Assembly (NCBI GenBank): GCA_001897355.1
Contig: MKST01000001.1
Coordinates: forward strand, 61,133 to 110,056
DNA from: Solirubrobacterales bacterium 67-14
Lineage (GTDB): Bacteria > Actinomycetota > Thermoleophilia > Solirubrobacterales > 70-9
DNA: 48,924 nucleotides
Direction of reading: 5' to 3'
In this document: positions 24,055 to 32,472 of the stretch, piece by piece
How positions within the stretch are numbered: the first letter of the stretch is position 1
How the letters are laid out: each line of letters opens with the position of its first letter
Notes under the pieces: generated by a model
The model's database searches: none
What the model was told of the DNA's origin: nothing
Seen by the model: only the letters and a program-made list of their open reading frames with translations
Made by a program: the position numbers and the translations under genes

Positions 24055-25673
24055 AACCCGATCCGCCAGGGACGGTCGGAGCGGTCACGGGGGACCAGGT
24101 ACCCGATCGGCTTGCCGCCCTTGAGCCATCCGGCCGCGCCGGGGCTGTTCCCGTACCGCTCGAGCCGGATCACGGAATCCTGCCTGGCTGAGATGTAGGT
24201 CAGGGGGGAAGGCAGCTCGATTCTGTCGGTGGCGCCGCTGTTCGCGGCCAAGGTCTGGCAGCCGGTCCGGATCGGGACCACTCTCGAAGCCGGGAACACT
24301 CGTACCGGCAGGGCCAGGACCAAGAGCTGGTCGAGCCGGGCGCGGTTCTCGGCGGAAAACCCGGTCAGGTCTCCTTCGGTCAGGTCGGGTCTGCCGTAAC
24401 GGCCGACCGCGGCCTTGTAGTCCTCGGCGCTCAGCTGTGCTCCGCCGCCATCGGTCCCGAGGCCGACCCGGAACTCCGGGTCCACCGTGTCCCAGGCGAT
24501 GTCGACCGTGGCGAGGCTGACGAGGTTTTTCTCCTCGTACTCCTTGTAGACGTTGTGGAAGGCGTAGAAGAGACCGGCTACGTTGATCGCCACCGCGACC
24601 GCGGTGAGTCCGGCCAGCCACTTGAGCTGTCGGGCGTCCGGCCGCAGGCCGCGGCAGGCGCCGGCCAGCATCATCAACAGGAAGATGACGCTCGGGTACT
24701 GGTAGCGGCTGGTGTAGAAGTCGCGCGCCTCCGTGTAGTTGAGCCCACAGAGAACCCAGAATCCGAGGCCGGCCGCGAGGCCGATCAGGAACTCCGGTGG
24801 CACCTTCCCGCGCCGCCGGAGGATCCAGGCGAAACCGACCGCGATCGCGACTCCCGGGATCACCCAGAGGAAGCTGGTGACGACGTCGCGGAGCGGAAAG
24901 GCTCCGGTCAGCGAGGCGCCGGCGAACCCGAGGGCGGCGAGCACATAGGCCGGGGTCTTCAGCGCATTCTCGAGCGTCGCCTCCTGGGAGCCGTTCTGGT
25001 TCCAGCCGAACCACCAGATCAGGTAGATCGCGAGCGGGACAAGGACGATCCACGCGGACCGCAGCAGGCGGGAGAGATCAGGTCGCTCATCGCCGCGGTA
25101 GAGGAGTTGGACCATCACGGCGAGCACGAAGGGCGCCATCACGGTCGAGCAGAGCACCGAGAAGACGAGCAGGAGGCAGGCGCCGATGTCGCCGCGCCGG
25201 GTCTGCCCCCGCAACAGCACCAGGGCACCGAGGCCACCGACCACCGAACCGAAGAACCCGATCTGGAAGGCGAAGACGAGGTCGCCGGCGGCCGCGCCGA
25301 GAAAGAGGACGACGGCGCAGGCCAGGACCGAAACCGGTTCACCGATCAGCGGCCGAAGCCAGAGGAAGAGCAGGACGACGCTGGTCAGGAAGAGCGCCAG
25401 GGCAACCAGATGGAGCGGCAGGGCATCCATGCCGAAGAGCGTCAGGGAAAGCTCGTAGATCGCGGCCGGCAGGATGATGATGTGCTGGTTGTGCGGCAGG
25501 AACCAATCGCTGGCGCCGTCGCGGATCAAGACCAGATCCCAATCGTCGAGGAAGAAGCCGATGTTCGCCCGCAGGTAGAAAAGCAAGGCGGCCGAGAGGA
25601 CGAAGAGACCGACCAGGAGCCAGAGCCAAGGTCGCCTTCGCACGAACGTGAGGGCTCCGGATTCCGCTCGCAT
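24006..25673 (-). CDS. GT-C-like membrane glycosyltransferase, copy A
   Basis: A 555-residue protein starting at ATG 25673. One transmembrane segment precedes the acidic loop ANIGFFLDDWDLVLIRDG, the position of the catalytic carboxylates in GT-C enzymes (PMT/ArnT type). HNQHIIILPAAIYELSL, about ten further membrane segments and FYTSRYQYPSVIFLLMM follow. The last 120 residues form a soluble domain with GYLVPRDRSDRPWRIGF near the end. I infer transfer of a sugar from a polyprenyl carrier on the outer face; the acceptor is unknown. It lies 12 bases downstream of copy B on the same strand and overlaps the convergent membrane gene by 49 bases. Confidence 0.8.
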   Translation of the reverse strand: MRAESGALTFVRRRPWLWLLVGLFVLSAALLFYLRANIGFFLDDWDLVLIRDGASDWFLPHNQHIIILPAAIYELSLTLFGMDALPLHLVALALFLTSVVLLFLWLRPLIGEPVSVLACAVVLFLGAAAGDLVFAFQIGFFGSVVGGLGALVLLRGQTRRGDIGACLLLVFSVLCSTVMAPFVLAVMVQLLYRGDERPDLSRLLRSAWIVLVPLAIYLIWWFGWNQNGSQEATLENALKTPAYVLAALGFAGASLTGAFPLRDVVTSFLWVIPGVAIAVGFAWILRRRGKVPPEFLIGLAAGLGFWVLCGLNYTEARDFYTSRYQYPSVIFLLMMLAGACRGLRPDARQLKWLAGLTAVAVAINVAGLFYAFHNVYKEYEEKNLVSLATVDIAWDTVDPEFRVGLGTDGGGAQLSAEDYKAAVGRYGRPDLTEGDLTGFSAENRARLDQLLVLALPVRVFPASRVVPIRTGCQTLAANSGATDRIELPSPLTYISARQDSVIRLERYGNSPGAAGWLKGGKPIGYLVPRDRSDRPWRIGFQGEGEVTVCPARPAG

Positions 25674-25684
25674 CCCGGCGGAGT

Positions 25685-27357
25685 CTACTTCGCCGGAATG
25701 GCCGGGCAGACCTCGACCTTGCCGATCCCCTCGAACCCGATCCGCCAGGGCCGGCGGGAGCGGTCGGGCGGTATCAGGTAACCGGTCGGCCTGCTGGAGG
25801 TCGTCCCCGAAGTCGCCGCGGTGGCTCCCTCGCCGAAACGCCCGAGCCGGATCCGGTCCGGTCCGGCCGAGCGGATCCAGAGCCTCCGGCCCGGGACGAC
25901 CGTGGTCTCGGAAGCCGTCCCGTCAGCCGTGACGGTCCGCATTTCTGGGGTTCAGGCCTCTTGACCGTCCGAGCCGGCAGCGGCCTGGCCCCGAGCGCCA
26001 AGGCCAGCAGTTGATCCAGGCGGTCACGGTGTTCGGCGGACGCCCGCTCTACCTGCCTTTCCGAGAGGCCAGGTGAGCCGTACTTGCCGGTCGCGGCAAA
26101 GTAGGAGCTGGCGTCGACGTAGGTCTGGTCGTCGGTGCTGACCCCGACCTTGAAATCGGGATCGACGGTGTCCCTGGCCAGGTCGAAGGTGGTGAGGCTG
26201 ATCAGGTCCCGCTCGGCGTAGTCGCGATAGGTGTGGTGATACGCGTAGATGAGGACGAACAGGTTGACCGCGAGCGAAGCGGCGACCAGCGCGATGATCC
26301 ACCCGGTTGCCCGCCGGCCGGGTCGCAGCCCGGCGAAGGCACCGCCGAGGATCATCAGGGCGAAGATCACGTCGGGGTACTGGTAGCGGCTGGTGTGGAA
26401 CCCCCGCCCCGGGATCAGGTTCAGGCCGGTCAGCAGCCAGAAGGCGAAAGCGGCGACCAGGGCGACCAGCAGTTCCGGCGGCAACTTTCCCCGGCGACGG
26501 ACCGCCAGGGCCAGGAAGGCGAGGAGGACCAGTCCCGGAACCGCCCAGATGTAGGACGAATCCAGCCGGTGGATGGGAAAGAGCCCGGTCGACACGGCGC
26601 CGCTGTAGGCGAGCGCGGAAAGCGCGTAGAGCGGATCTGCCACGGCGTTGTGCACGCTCATGCCGCTCTCGGCGAGATGGCCCCAGCCCAACCACCAGGC
26701 GGCGAAGACCGCGGCGGGCACCAGGAAAACCCAGTAGTGGTGCCGGCCGCTTGGCCGGCCCGGCTGGCGGTCACGGAGCAGGATCTGCGTCGCCGCGCCG
26801 GCGACGAAGGGAATCGCCAGGCTGGAGAAGAGCAGCGCGACGATCAGCAGCACACAGGCCCAGACGTCGGCCGCAGTCGTATTCCGCCGAATCAGCAGCA
26901 TCGCCCCGAGCCCGCCCGCGGCCGAGCCGAAAAATCCCATCTGGAAGGCCCAAAGCAGATCTTCGGCCCCCGCTCCCAGGAAGAGCAGGATCAGGCAGCC
27001 GAGCGCCGACGACGGCTCGCCGACCAGCGGCCTCAGCCAGAGGAACAGCAGGGTCACGCTGACCAGGAACAGGGTCACCGCGACCAGGTGGAGCGGGAAC
27101 GCGTTCATGCCGAACGTGGCGAGCGAGAGCTTGTAGATCGCGGCCGGCAAGACGATGATGTGCTCGTGATGTGGCAGCAGCCAGTCGGTCGGGCTGTCCT
27201 CGCGGTAGAAGATCAGCGCCCAGTCGTCGAGAAAGAAACCGAGATTCGCCCGGAGCGTGACCAGCAGGATCGCCGAAACGATCAGACCGCAGCCCAGAAC
27301 CCACAGCCACGGTTGCCGCCGGGTCGTCCGGACGGCGCCGATGAGGTCCGATCCCAT
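25685..27357 (-). pseudogene. GT-C-like membrane glycosyltransferase, copy B, frameshifted near the 3' end
   Basis: A paralogue of copy A: ANLGFFLDDWALIFYRED, HHEHIIVLPAAIYKLSL, FHTSRYQYPDVIFALMI. From ATG 27357 the frame follows copy A to about LPARTVKRPEPQK, then runs into Arg/Pro-rich nonsense ending at 25774. The proper C-terminal domain continues in a second frame to a stop at 25685 (GYLIPPDRSRRPWRIGF, GKVEVCPAIPAK, as in copy A). One missing base explains this. The run of four C on this strand (25947-25950) is the best candidate place. The restored gene would end 12 bases before the copy A start, as expected in an operon. The alternative is a real altered C-terminus. Confidence 0.75.
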
Positions 27358-27407
27358 GTTGTTACGTTACCCAGCATGTCCTTCTCCCCAGTACCCCGGA
27401 TGACCGC

Positions 27408-28463
27408 GTGAAGACCGCCCTGGTGACGGGTTCCGGCGGGCTGATCGGCTCGCAGTCGGTGCTCAAGCTGGTCGAGGCCGGCTGGCATGTGATCGGGATC
27501 GAGAACGACATGCGGGCCAGCTTCTTCGGCCCCGAAGCCTCGACCCGGCCGGTCAGCGACCGCCTTGCCTCGACCCTCGAAGAGTTCGAGCCGATCGAGC
27601 TCGACATCCGTGACGCGGAGGGCGTCGACCGGGTCTTCGCCGGCGCCCCGGTCGAACTGGTGGTCCACACCGCCGCCCAGCCGTCGCATGATTGGGCGGC
27701 CCGGGATCCGCAGACCGACTTCGGGGTCAACGCGCTCGGCACGCTGAACCTGCTCGAGGCGGCCCGCAAGCACGCGCCGGCCGCTCCTTTCATCTTCTGC
27801 TCGACCAACAAGGTCTACGGGGACACCCCCAACTCCCTGCCGCTGCTCGAGCTGGAAACCCGGCTCGAGCTGCCCGAGGACCATCCCTACTTCGAGGGGA
27901 TCGACACCGCGATGTCGATCGACCACTCGACCCACTCGCTGTTCGGGGTCTCCAAGGCCAGCGCCGACCTGCTGGTTCAGGAGTACGGCCGCTACTTCGA
28001 GCTGCCGACCGTCTGCTTCCGCGGCGGCTGCCTGACCGGCCCGCAGCACGCCGGCGCCGAGTTGCACGGCTTCCTCGCCTACCTGATGAAGTGCGTGGTC
28101 ACCGGCCGGCCCTACACGGTCTTCGGCTACGGCGGCAAGCAGGTCCGCGACAACATCCACTGCGACGACCTGGTCTCCGCCTTCCTCGAGTTCGCCGCCG
28201 CGCCCCGGGTGGCCGCGGTCTACAACATCGGCGGCGGCCGGGGCAGCAACTGCTCGATGCTGGAGGCGATCGCCGAGTCGGAGCAGATCTCCGGCCGCGA
28301 GCTCGACTGGACCATGAGCACCGAGAACCGGATCGGCGACCACCGCTGGTGGATCTCCGACCTCGGCGCCTTCGAGCGCGACTACCCGAACTGGCAGCGC
28401 CGCTTCGGGATCACCGAGATCCTCCAGCAGATCCACGACCACGCGGTCGAAGCCGCCGCCTGA
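27408..28463 (+). CDS. NAD-dependent epimerase, CDP-paratose/tyvelose 2-epimerase-like
   Basis: A 351-residue extended short-chain dehydrogenase from GTG 27408. The Rossmann loop is [24 protein letters not shown] binds the cofactor. The active site is [12 protein letters not shown] with [10 protein letters not shown], in which the usual Tyr of the YxxxK motif is replaced (SLFGVSKAS). [20 protein letters not shown] and [16 protein letters not shown] follow. The [13 protein letters not shown] and CLTGPQH blocks are typical of the CDP-tyvelose epimerase (RfbE) group. It lies between the two minus-strand GT-C transcripts, 3 bases from the convergent third copy, and is divergent from copy B. It probably supplies a deoxysugar or epimerised nucleotide sugar. 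Confidence 0.87.
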   Translation: MKTALVTGSGGLIGSQSVLKLVEAGWHVIGIENDMRASFFGPEASTRPVSDRLASTLEEFEPIELDIRDAEGVDRVFAGAPVELVVHTAAQPSHDWAARDPQTDFGVNALGTLNLLEAARKHAPAAPFIFCSTNKVYGDTPNSLPLLELETRLELPEDHPYFEGIDTAMSIDHSTHSLFGVSKASADLLVQEYGRYFELPTVCFRGGCLTGPQHAGAELHGFLAYLMKCVVTGRPYTVFGYGGKQVRDNIHCDDLVSAFLEFAAAPRVAAVYNIGGGRGSNCSMLEAIAESEQISGRELDWTMSTENRIGDHRWWISDLGAFERDYPNWQRRFGITEILQQIHDHAVEAAA

Positions 28464-28466
28464 GGT

Positions 28467-30122
28467 TCAGCGGTAACAGACGGAGAAGGGCCCGTCGGCC
28501 TCGACCGTCCACCGGGGTGAGGAGTCGATCTGCGGCAACTCCAGCCAGGCCATCGAGCGGACCCTGATCGAGCCGAGCGGGTAGCCGGGCGGGTCGCCGA
28601 AGCGGCTGAGGCCGACGTTCAGCACCGCATTCCCGTGGTTCCTGATCTCGATCGTCTCCGTGCGGCCAACCGGGTCGCGGCCTGGCCTGACCTGGGCGGC
28701 ACTCCGTGCCGGATGCCTGACACAGCGCTCGAAACTGCCGCCGGGGTAGACCCCGACCAGCTGCGGCGCGGTCAGTTCGACCAGGTACTGGTCGGCCGTG
28801 GCTCGGGTCACAGCGTCCTTGCCTTCGACCTCGTCGGCCGAATAGCCCGGCAAGCCGCTCGCCTCGACCTGGTCGAGAAAACGGTCGAGCGGCACCTCGG
28901 AGCCCGGCCCCAGGTCGAGCACGAAGCCGGGGTCAAGCGCCGGGCCGGCGTACTCGACCATGCCGATCTTGAGGCTGGTCGCCGCGGTGGCCGGCACCCA
29001 ACGAGTGTCTCGTTGCTCACGCATCAGGTCGACCCCCATGTACGAGGTGATCGCCACCGCGATCGTGGCCACGGCCAGGACCGGAATCCGCAGCTTCACG
29101 CCCCGGAGGATCTCGGCGAAGAAGAGCAGCAGGAAGATCGCGCCAGGCAACTGGTAACGGCTGGAAGTGGGCAGGCGGGTGTCGCTCTGGGCCAGGGCCG
29201 AGAGTCCGAAGAAGGTGAGCGCGATGACCGCGGTCACGACCACCCCGGAGGGGAGCCGCCTCAGTCGCCACAGCCGCCAGGCCGAGAGGGCCAGCAGGAC
29301 GACCAGCGCCAGCTTGCCCCAGATCAGGTGCGGCTGGTCCGGTTCGCTGCCGTCCCCGGTCGCCAGGCCGAGCAGCGAGGTGAACCCGGCGGCCACGGCG
29401 TCGAAGACGAAGCGCGGAGCATGGGGCAGGTTGGCGAGGCTGAACGTGGTCTCGGCACTGTGGCCCCAGCCCAGCCACCAGAGCCCGTAGAAGGCCGCCC
29501 CCGCCGCCGGGATCAGCCAGCGCCGCCCGCGCTGGCGCGGATTGGTCAGCCACTCGGCCGCCGCCCCGGCCACGAAGGGAAGCCCGAGGGACGAGAAGGT
29601 CAGTGATGCGACCAGCAGGATCGCGGCCGTGAGATCTCCCTTGCGGTCGTCCCGGTCGAGCGCGATCAGGGCGCCGAGGCCGCAGGCCAGGGAGCCGAAG
29701 TAGCCGATCTGGAAGGCCCAGAGCAGATCCTCGAAGGCCGCCCCGAGGAAGAGGATCAACGCCGTCCCGAGCAGGGCCGCCCAGTCGCCGACCCGGCGGC
29801 GCAGCCAGATGAACAGCAGCGCGCCGGTGGCGAGGAAACCGGTGATCGCGACGACCTGGAATGGCCGGTTCGAATCCATCCCGAGGAGCCCTTGCAGGAC
29901 CTTGTAGATCAGGGTCGGGGCGATGATGATGTGCTCGTGGAAGGGCTCGAGGAACGAGTCCGGGCCCCAGCCCGGGCGCAGGAAGAGCAGGTTCCACTCG
30001 TCGGTGACGAAGCCGATGTGGGCGGTCAGCGAGAGCAGCAGCAGGCCCGCCCCGGCCAGCAGGAGCCCGAGCAGGATCCAGGGCAGCGCGTCCTGGCGGC
30101 GGGTTCCGGGCATACGGGGCAA
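28467..30122 (-). CDS. GT-C-like membrane glycosyltransferase, copy C (intact)
   Basis: 551 residues from ATG 30122; a third, more distant member of the family. It has an N-terminal transmembrane helix, then HIGFVTDEWNLLFLRPGWG (acidic loop), EPFHEHIIIAPTLIYKVL, EDLLWAFQIGYFGSLACGLG and SSRYQLPGAIFLLLFF. The C-terminal soluble domain is shorter and ends WTVEADGPFSVCYR. This copy has no frame break, unlike copy B. The catalytic loop Asp-Glu replaces the Asp-Asp of copies A and B. By family it would transfer a sugar from a lipid carrier. It is convergent with the epimerase gene, 3 bases apart, and 17 bases downstream of the TSUP permease gene. Confidence 0.82.
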   Translation of the reverse strand: MPRMPGTRRQDALPWILLGLLLAGAGLLLLSLTAHIGFVTDEWNLLFLRPGWGPDSFLEPFHEHIIIAPTLIYKVLQGLLGMDSNRPFQVVAITGFLATGALLFIWLRRRVGDWAALLGTALILFLGAAFEDLLWAFQIGYFGSLACGLGALIALDRDDRKGDLTAAILLVASLTFSSLGLPFVAGAAAEWLTNPRQRGRRWLIPAAGAAFYGLWWLGWGHSAETTFSLANLPHAPRFVFDAVAAGFTSLLGLATGDGSEPDQPHLIWGKLALVVLLALSAWRLWRLRRLPSGVVVTAVIALTFFGLSALAQSDTRLPTSSRYQLPGAIFLLLFFAEILRGVKLRIPVLAVATIAVAITSYMGVDLMREQRDTRWVPATAATSLKIGMVEYAGPALDPGFVLDLGPGSEVPLDRFLDQVEASGLPGYSADEVEGKDAVTRATADQYLVELTAPQLVGVYPGGSFERCVRHPARSAAQVRPGRDPVGRTETIEIRNHGNAVLNVGLSRFGDPPGYPLGSIRVRSMAWLELPQIDSSPRWTVEADGPFSVCYR

Positions 30123-30138
30123 CCTACCCTGGGAAGGA

Positions 30139-30900
30139 TCAGACGATCGCCTGGCCGGCCATGGCCAGGCCGGTGATCACCAGCACGGCGGCCATCGCCT
30201 TGATCAGGGCCGCCTCGGGCAGGCGCCCGGTCAGGCGGGAGCCGAAGGCCGCCCCGGGGATCGCGGCCGCGGCCCCGATCAACAGGATGTCCCAGTCGAC
30301 CCCGGAGGGAAGGTGCCCGAGCAGGCCGCCGATCCCGACGGTCACCCCGACCGCCGAGTTCGTCCCGATCGCCTTCTGGGGGCTGACTCCCATGTACTTG
30401 AGCATGGCCGGCAGGCGCAGCGAGCCGAGGATCAGCCCAACGAAACCGCCCAGCAGCCCGACCCCGAACCCGATCAGCACCGCCTCGGTCAGCAATCGGC
30501 GGCGGTCGGGCCGTGGCCCGACGTCCGTGGACTTCGGTCGCCGGTAACGCCAGACTTCCACCGCGCCGTAGATGACCACCAGGCTGATCGCGCCCAGGAG
30601 GATCCGGTCGGGCAGGATGCCGGCCAGCAACCCACCGGCGATCGCACCCAGGAACGAGCTCGGCACCATCCAGAGGAAGAGGCGCGGGTCCAGCCGCCCG
30701 TTGCGGATGTGAACGGTGGTGGCGGTGAGGGCGGCCAAGGCCGAGATCGCCACATTGGCGCCGGCCGCCGCCGCGGCCGAGCTGCCGAGCCAGACCACCA
30801 CCGGCAGCCGCAGGTTGCCGAGCACCAGCCCGACCATCCCGCCCGCGAAGGAAACGGTGAACGACCAGGCCAGCAGGATCGCGATCTCGACCGGACTCAC
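30139..30900 (-). CDS. TSUP/TauE-SafE family permease
   Basis: A 253-residue permease with the family's internal duplication: FAGGMVGLVLGNLRLP in the first half and LGGFVGLILGSLRLPAML in the second, each opening a set of about four membrane helices. Family members export sulfite, sulfoacetate or related organic anions, or import sulfur compounds; the substrate here is unknown. I chose GTG 30900 (SPVEIAILLAW) because the upstream extension to 31026 is antisense to the rarA start and not membrane-like. The -10 element lies 7 bases upstream and is shared with divergent rarA, so the transcript is probably leaderless. Confidence 0.87.
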   Translation of the reverse strand: MSPVEIAILLAWSFTVSFAGGMVGLVLGNLRLPVVVWLGSSAAAAAGANVAISALAALTATTVHIRNGRLDPRLFLWMVPSSFLGAIAGGLLAGILPDRILLGAISLVVIYGAVEVWRYRRPKSTDVGPRPDRRRLLTEAVLIGFGVGLLGGFVGLILGSLRLPAMLKYMGVSPQKAIGTNSAVGVTVGIGGLLGHLPSGVDWDILLIGAAAAIPGAAFGSRLTGRLPEAALIKAMAAVLVITGLAMAGQAIV

Positions 30901-30923
30901 AGCAGGGATAATCTCACCCGATG
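30898..30923. promoter_or_regulatory. Bidirectional promoter with a shared -10 for the TSUP permease and rarA
   Basis: GATAAT (30907-30912) on the plus strand lies 8 bases before the rarA ATG. Its near-mirror GATTAT (30908-30913) on the minus strand lies 7 bases before the permease GTG. Both transcripts would start at or next to their start codons, with only 20 bases between the genes. No clear -35 is assigned on either side. Confidence 0.5.
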
Positions 30924-32273
30924 GCAGACCAACTGTTCGATTCCGGAGAAGTCGAACCCGAACCTTCCGGCGTGCCGGCGGTCGGCCCGGACGCCCCGCT
31001 GGCCGCCCGGATGCGGCCCCGTTCACTGGACGAAGTAGTCGGCCAGGACCACATCCTCGCCCCGGGGACCGCGCTCAGGGGAGCGGTCGAAGCGGGTCGC
31101 CCGCACAGCGCGATCCTCTACGGGCCGCCCGGCTCGGGCAAGACCACCCTGGCCCGGATCATCGCCGCCACCTCCGACGGGGCCTTCGAGGAGGAGTCAG
31201 CGGTCAACGCCGGCCGGGCCGAGATCCGGGCGGTGATCGCCCGGGCCGAGGACCGCCAGAAGCACGGGCGCCGCACCGTGCTCTTCCTCGACGAGATCCA
31301 CCGCTTCAACAAAGCCCAGCAGGACGCCCTGCTGCCGGCGGTCGAGAGCGGCGTCCTCACCCTGATCGGCGCGACCACCGAGAACCCCTACTTCGAGGTG
31401 AACTCGGCCCTGATCTCCCGCAGCCAGATCTACGAGCTTCAGCCGCTCGGGCCAGAAGAGATCCGAACCCTGCTCGAGCGGGCCCTGGCCGATTACGAAC
31501 GGGGGGTGGCCGGCCAGGTCGAAGTCGACCCAGAGGCGCTGACGGCCCTGGCCGAGCGGGTGTCCGGCGACGCCCGGGCCGCGCTCTCGGCCCTGGAACG
31601 GCTCGCCGCCGCCGGCGGCCAGGCCGGGATTCCGGAGGTCGAGGATGCCCTGCAGGCGCAGGCGATCGCCTACGACAAGGGTGGCGACCACCATTACGAC
31701 TACATCTCCGCCTGGATCAAGGCGACCCGCGGCTCCGATCCGGACGCCTCGCTCTACTACCTGGCGGTGATGATCGAGGGCGGGGAAGACCCCCGCTTCA
31801 TAGCCCGGCGCATGGTCATCCTCGCCTCCGAGGACATCGGCAACGCCGATCCGCAGGCGCTGGTGGTGGCGACCTCGGCCGCCGCGGCGGTGGACCGGGT
31901 CGGGTTGCCCGAGGCCGCTCTCAACCTGGCCCAGGCCGCAACCTATCTGGCCTTGGCCCCGAAATCGAATGCGTCATATGCGGCGATCAACGCGGCCCGG
32001 GAGGAGGTGCGCCGAAACGGCCCGAAGCTGCCACCCGCCCACCTGCGGGATAGTCACTACGCCGGGGCGAAGCAGCTGGGCCGGGGTGAGGGGTACGTCT
32101 ACCCGCATGACGTCGACGGCGGGGTTTCCGGGCAGTCCCTGATGCCGGAAGGCCTGGAGGGTCTCCGCTTCTACGAGCCGACCCGGTACGGCTTCGAGGC
32201 GGAACTGGCCCGCCGTCGTGAAGCCGCCGCAAAGATCCGCGAAAAGGGCAGCAACCAAGCCGAAAACTCTTAG
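30921..32273 (+). CDS. rarA: Replication-associated recombination protein A (AAA ATPase)
   Basis: A 450-residue AAA+ ATPase of the RarA/MgsA/WRNIP1 family, which acts at stalled or damaged replication forks with SSB and the clamp. The N-terminal [16 protein letters not shown] precedes Walker [11 protein letters not shown] and Walker [20 protein letters not shown]. Sensor 1 is [13 protein letters not shown], followed by [10 protein letters not shown]. The C-terminal tetramerisation part includes [37 protein letters not shown] and [11 protein letters not shown]. The length matches the family. The start is ATG 30921, with a -10 element directly upstream. A strong hairpin terminator lies about 90 bases after the stop. 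Confidence 0.95.
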   Translation: MADQLFDSGEVEPEPSGVPAVGPDAPLAARMRPRSLDEVVGQDHILAPGTALRGAVEAGRPHSAILYGPPGSGKTTLARIIAATSDGAFEEESAVNAGRAEIRAVIARAEDRQKHGRRTVLFLDEIHRFNKAQQDALLPAVESGVLTLIGATTENPYFEVNSALISRSQIYELQPLGPEEIRTLLERALADYERGVAGQVEVDPEALTALAERVSGDARAALSALERLAAAGGQAGIPEVEDALQAQAIAYDKGGDHHYDYISAWIKATRGSDPDASLYYLAVMIEGGEDPRFIARRMVILASEDIGNADPQALVVATSAAAAVDRVGLPEAALNLAQAATYLALAPKSNASYAAINAAREEVRRNGPKLPPAHLRDSHYAGAKQLGRGEGYVYPHDVDGGVSGQSLMPEGLEGLRFYEPTRYGFEAELARRREAAAKIREKGSNQAENS

Positions 32274-32365
32274 GCAACCTTTAGCCAGTTCCCAAAACTT
32301 TTTGAGGTTCTGCGGGTTTCATGGACCAGACCCAACTTGAGCAAGACGCCAGGTGGGGTGCTGTG

Positions 32366-32400
32366 TCGGCCGGAGACTCGGACTGGGGGTCTCCGGCCGA
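32366..32400 (+). terminator. Strong hairpin terminator after rarA
   Basis: TCGGCCGGAGAC (32366-32377) pairs perfectly with GTCTCCGGCCGA (32389-32400) over an 11-base loop, followed by GTTGTTTG. The 90 bases between the rarA stop and this stem hold no convincing gene; they could be a 3' UTR or a small RNA ending here. Confidence 0.7.
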
Positions 32401-32459
32401 GTTGTTTGCAGGGACGGGAATACGGGCCTCCAGCGGACTCCGGTTCAGGGTGGTCGGCG

Positions 32460-32465
32460 TACAAT
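32460..32465 (+). promoter_or_regulatory. -10 element of the second aldehyde dehydrogenase gene
   Basis: TACAAT lies exactly 7 bases before the ATG at 32473, placing the transcript start at the start codon (leaderless). No ribosome site and no clear -35 are visible. Confidence 0.5.
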
Positions 32466-32472
32466 TCGGTTC

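Noticed and set aside
32321-32472. A small gene starting at ATG 32321
   Set aside because: The frame runs through the terminator stem into the next gene and has no conserved-looking sequence or ribosome site.
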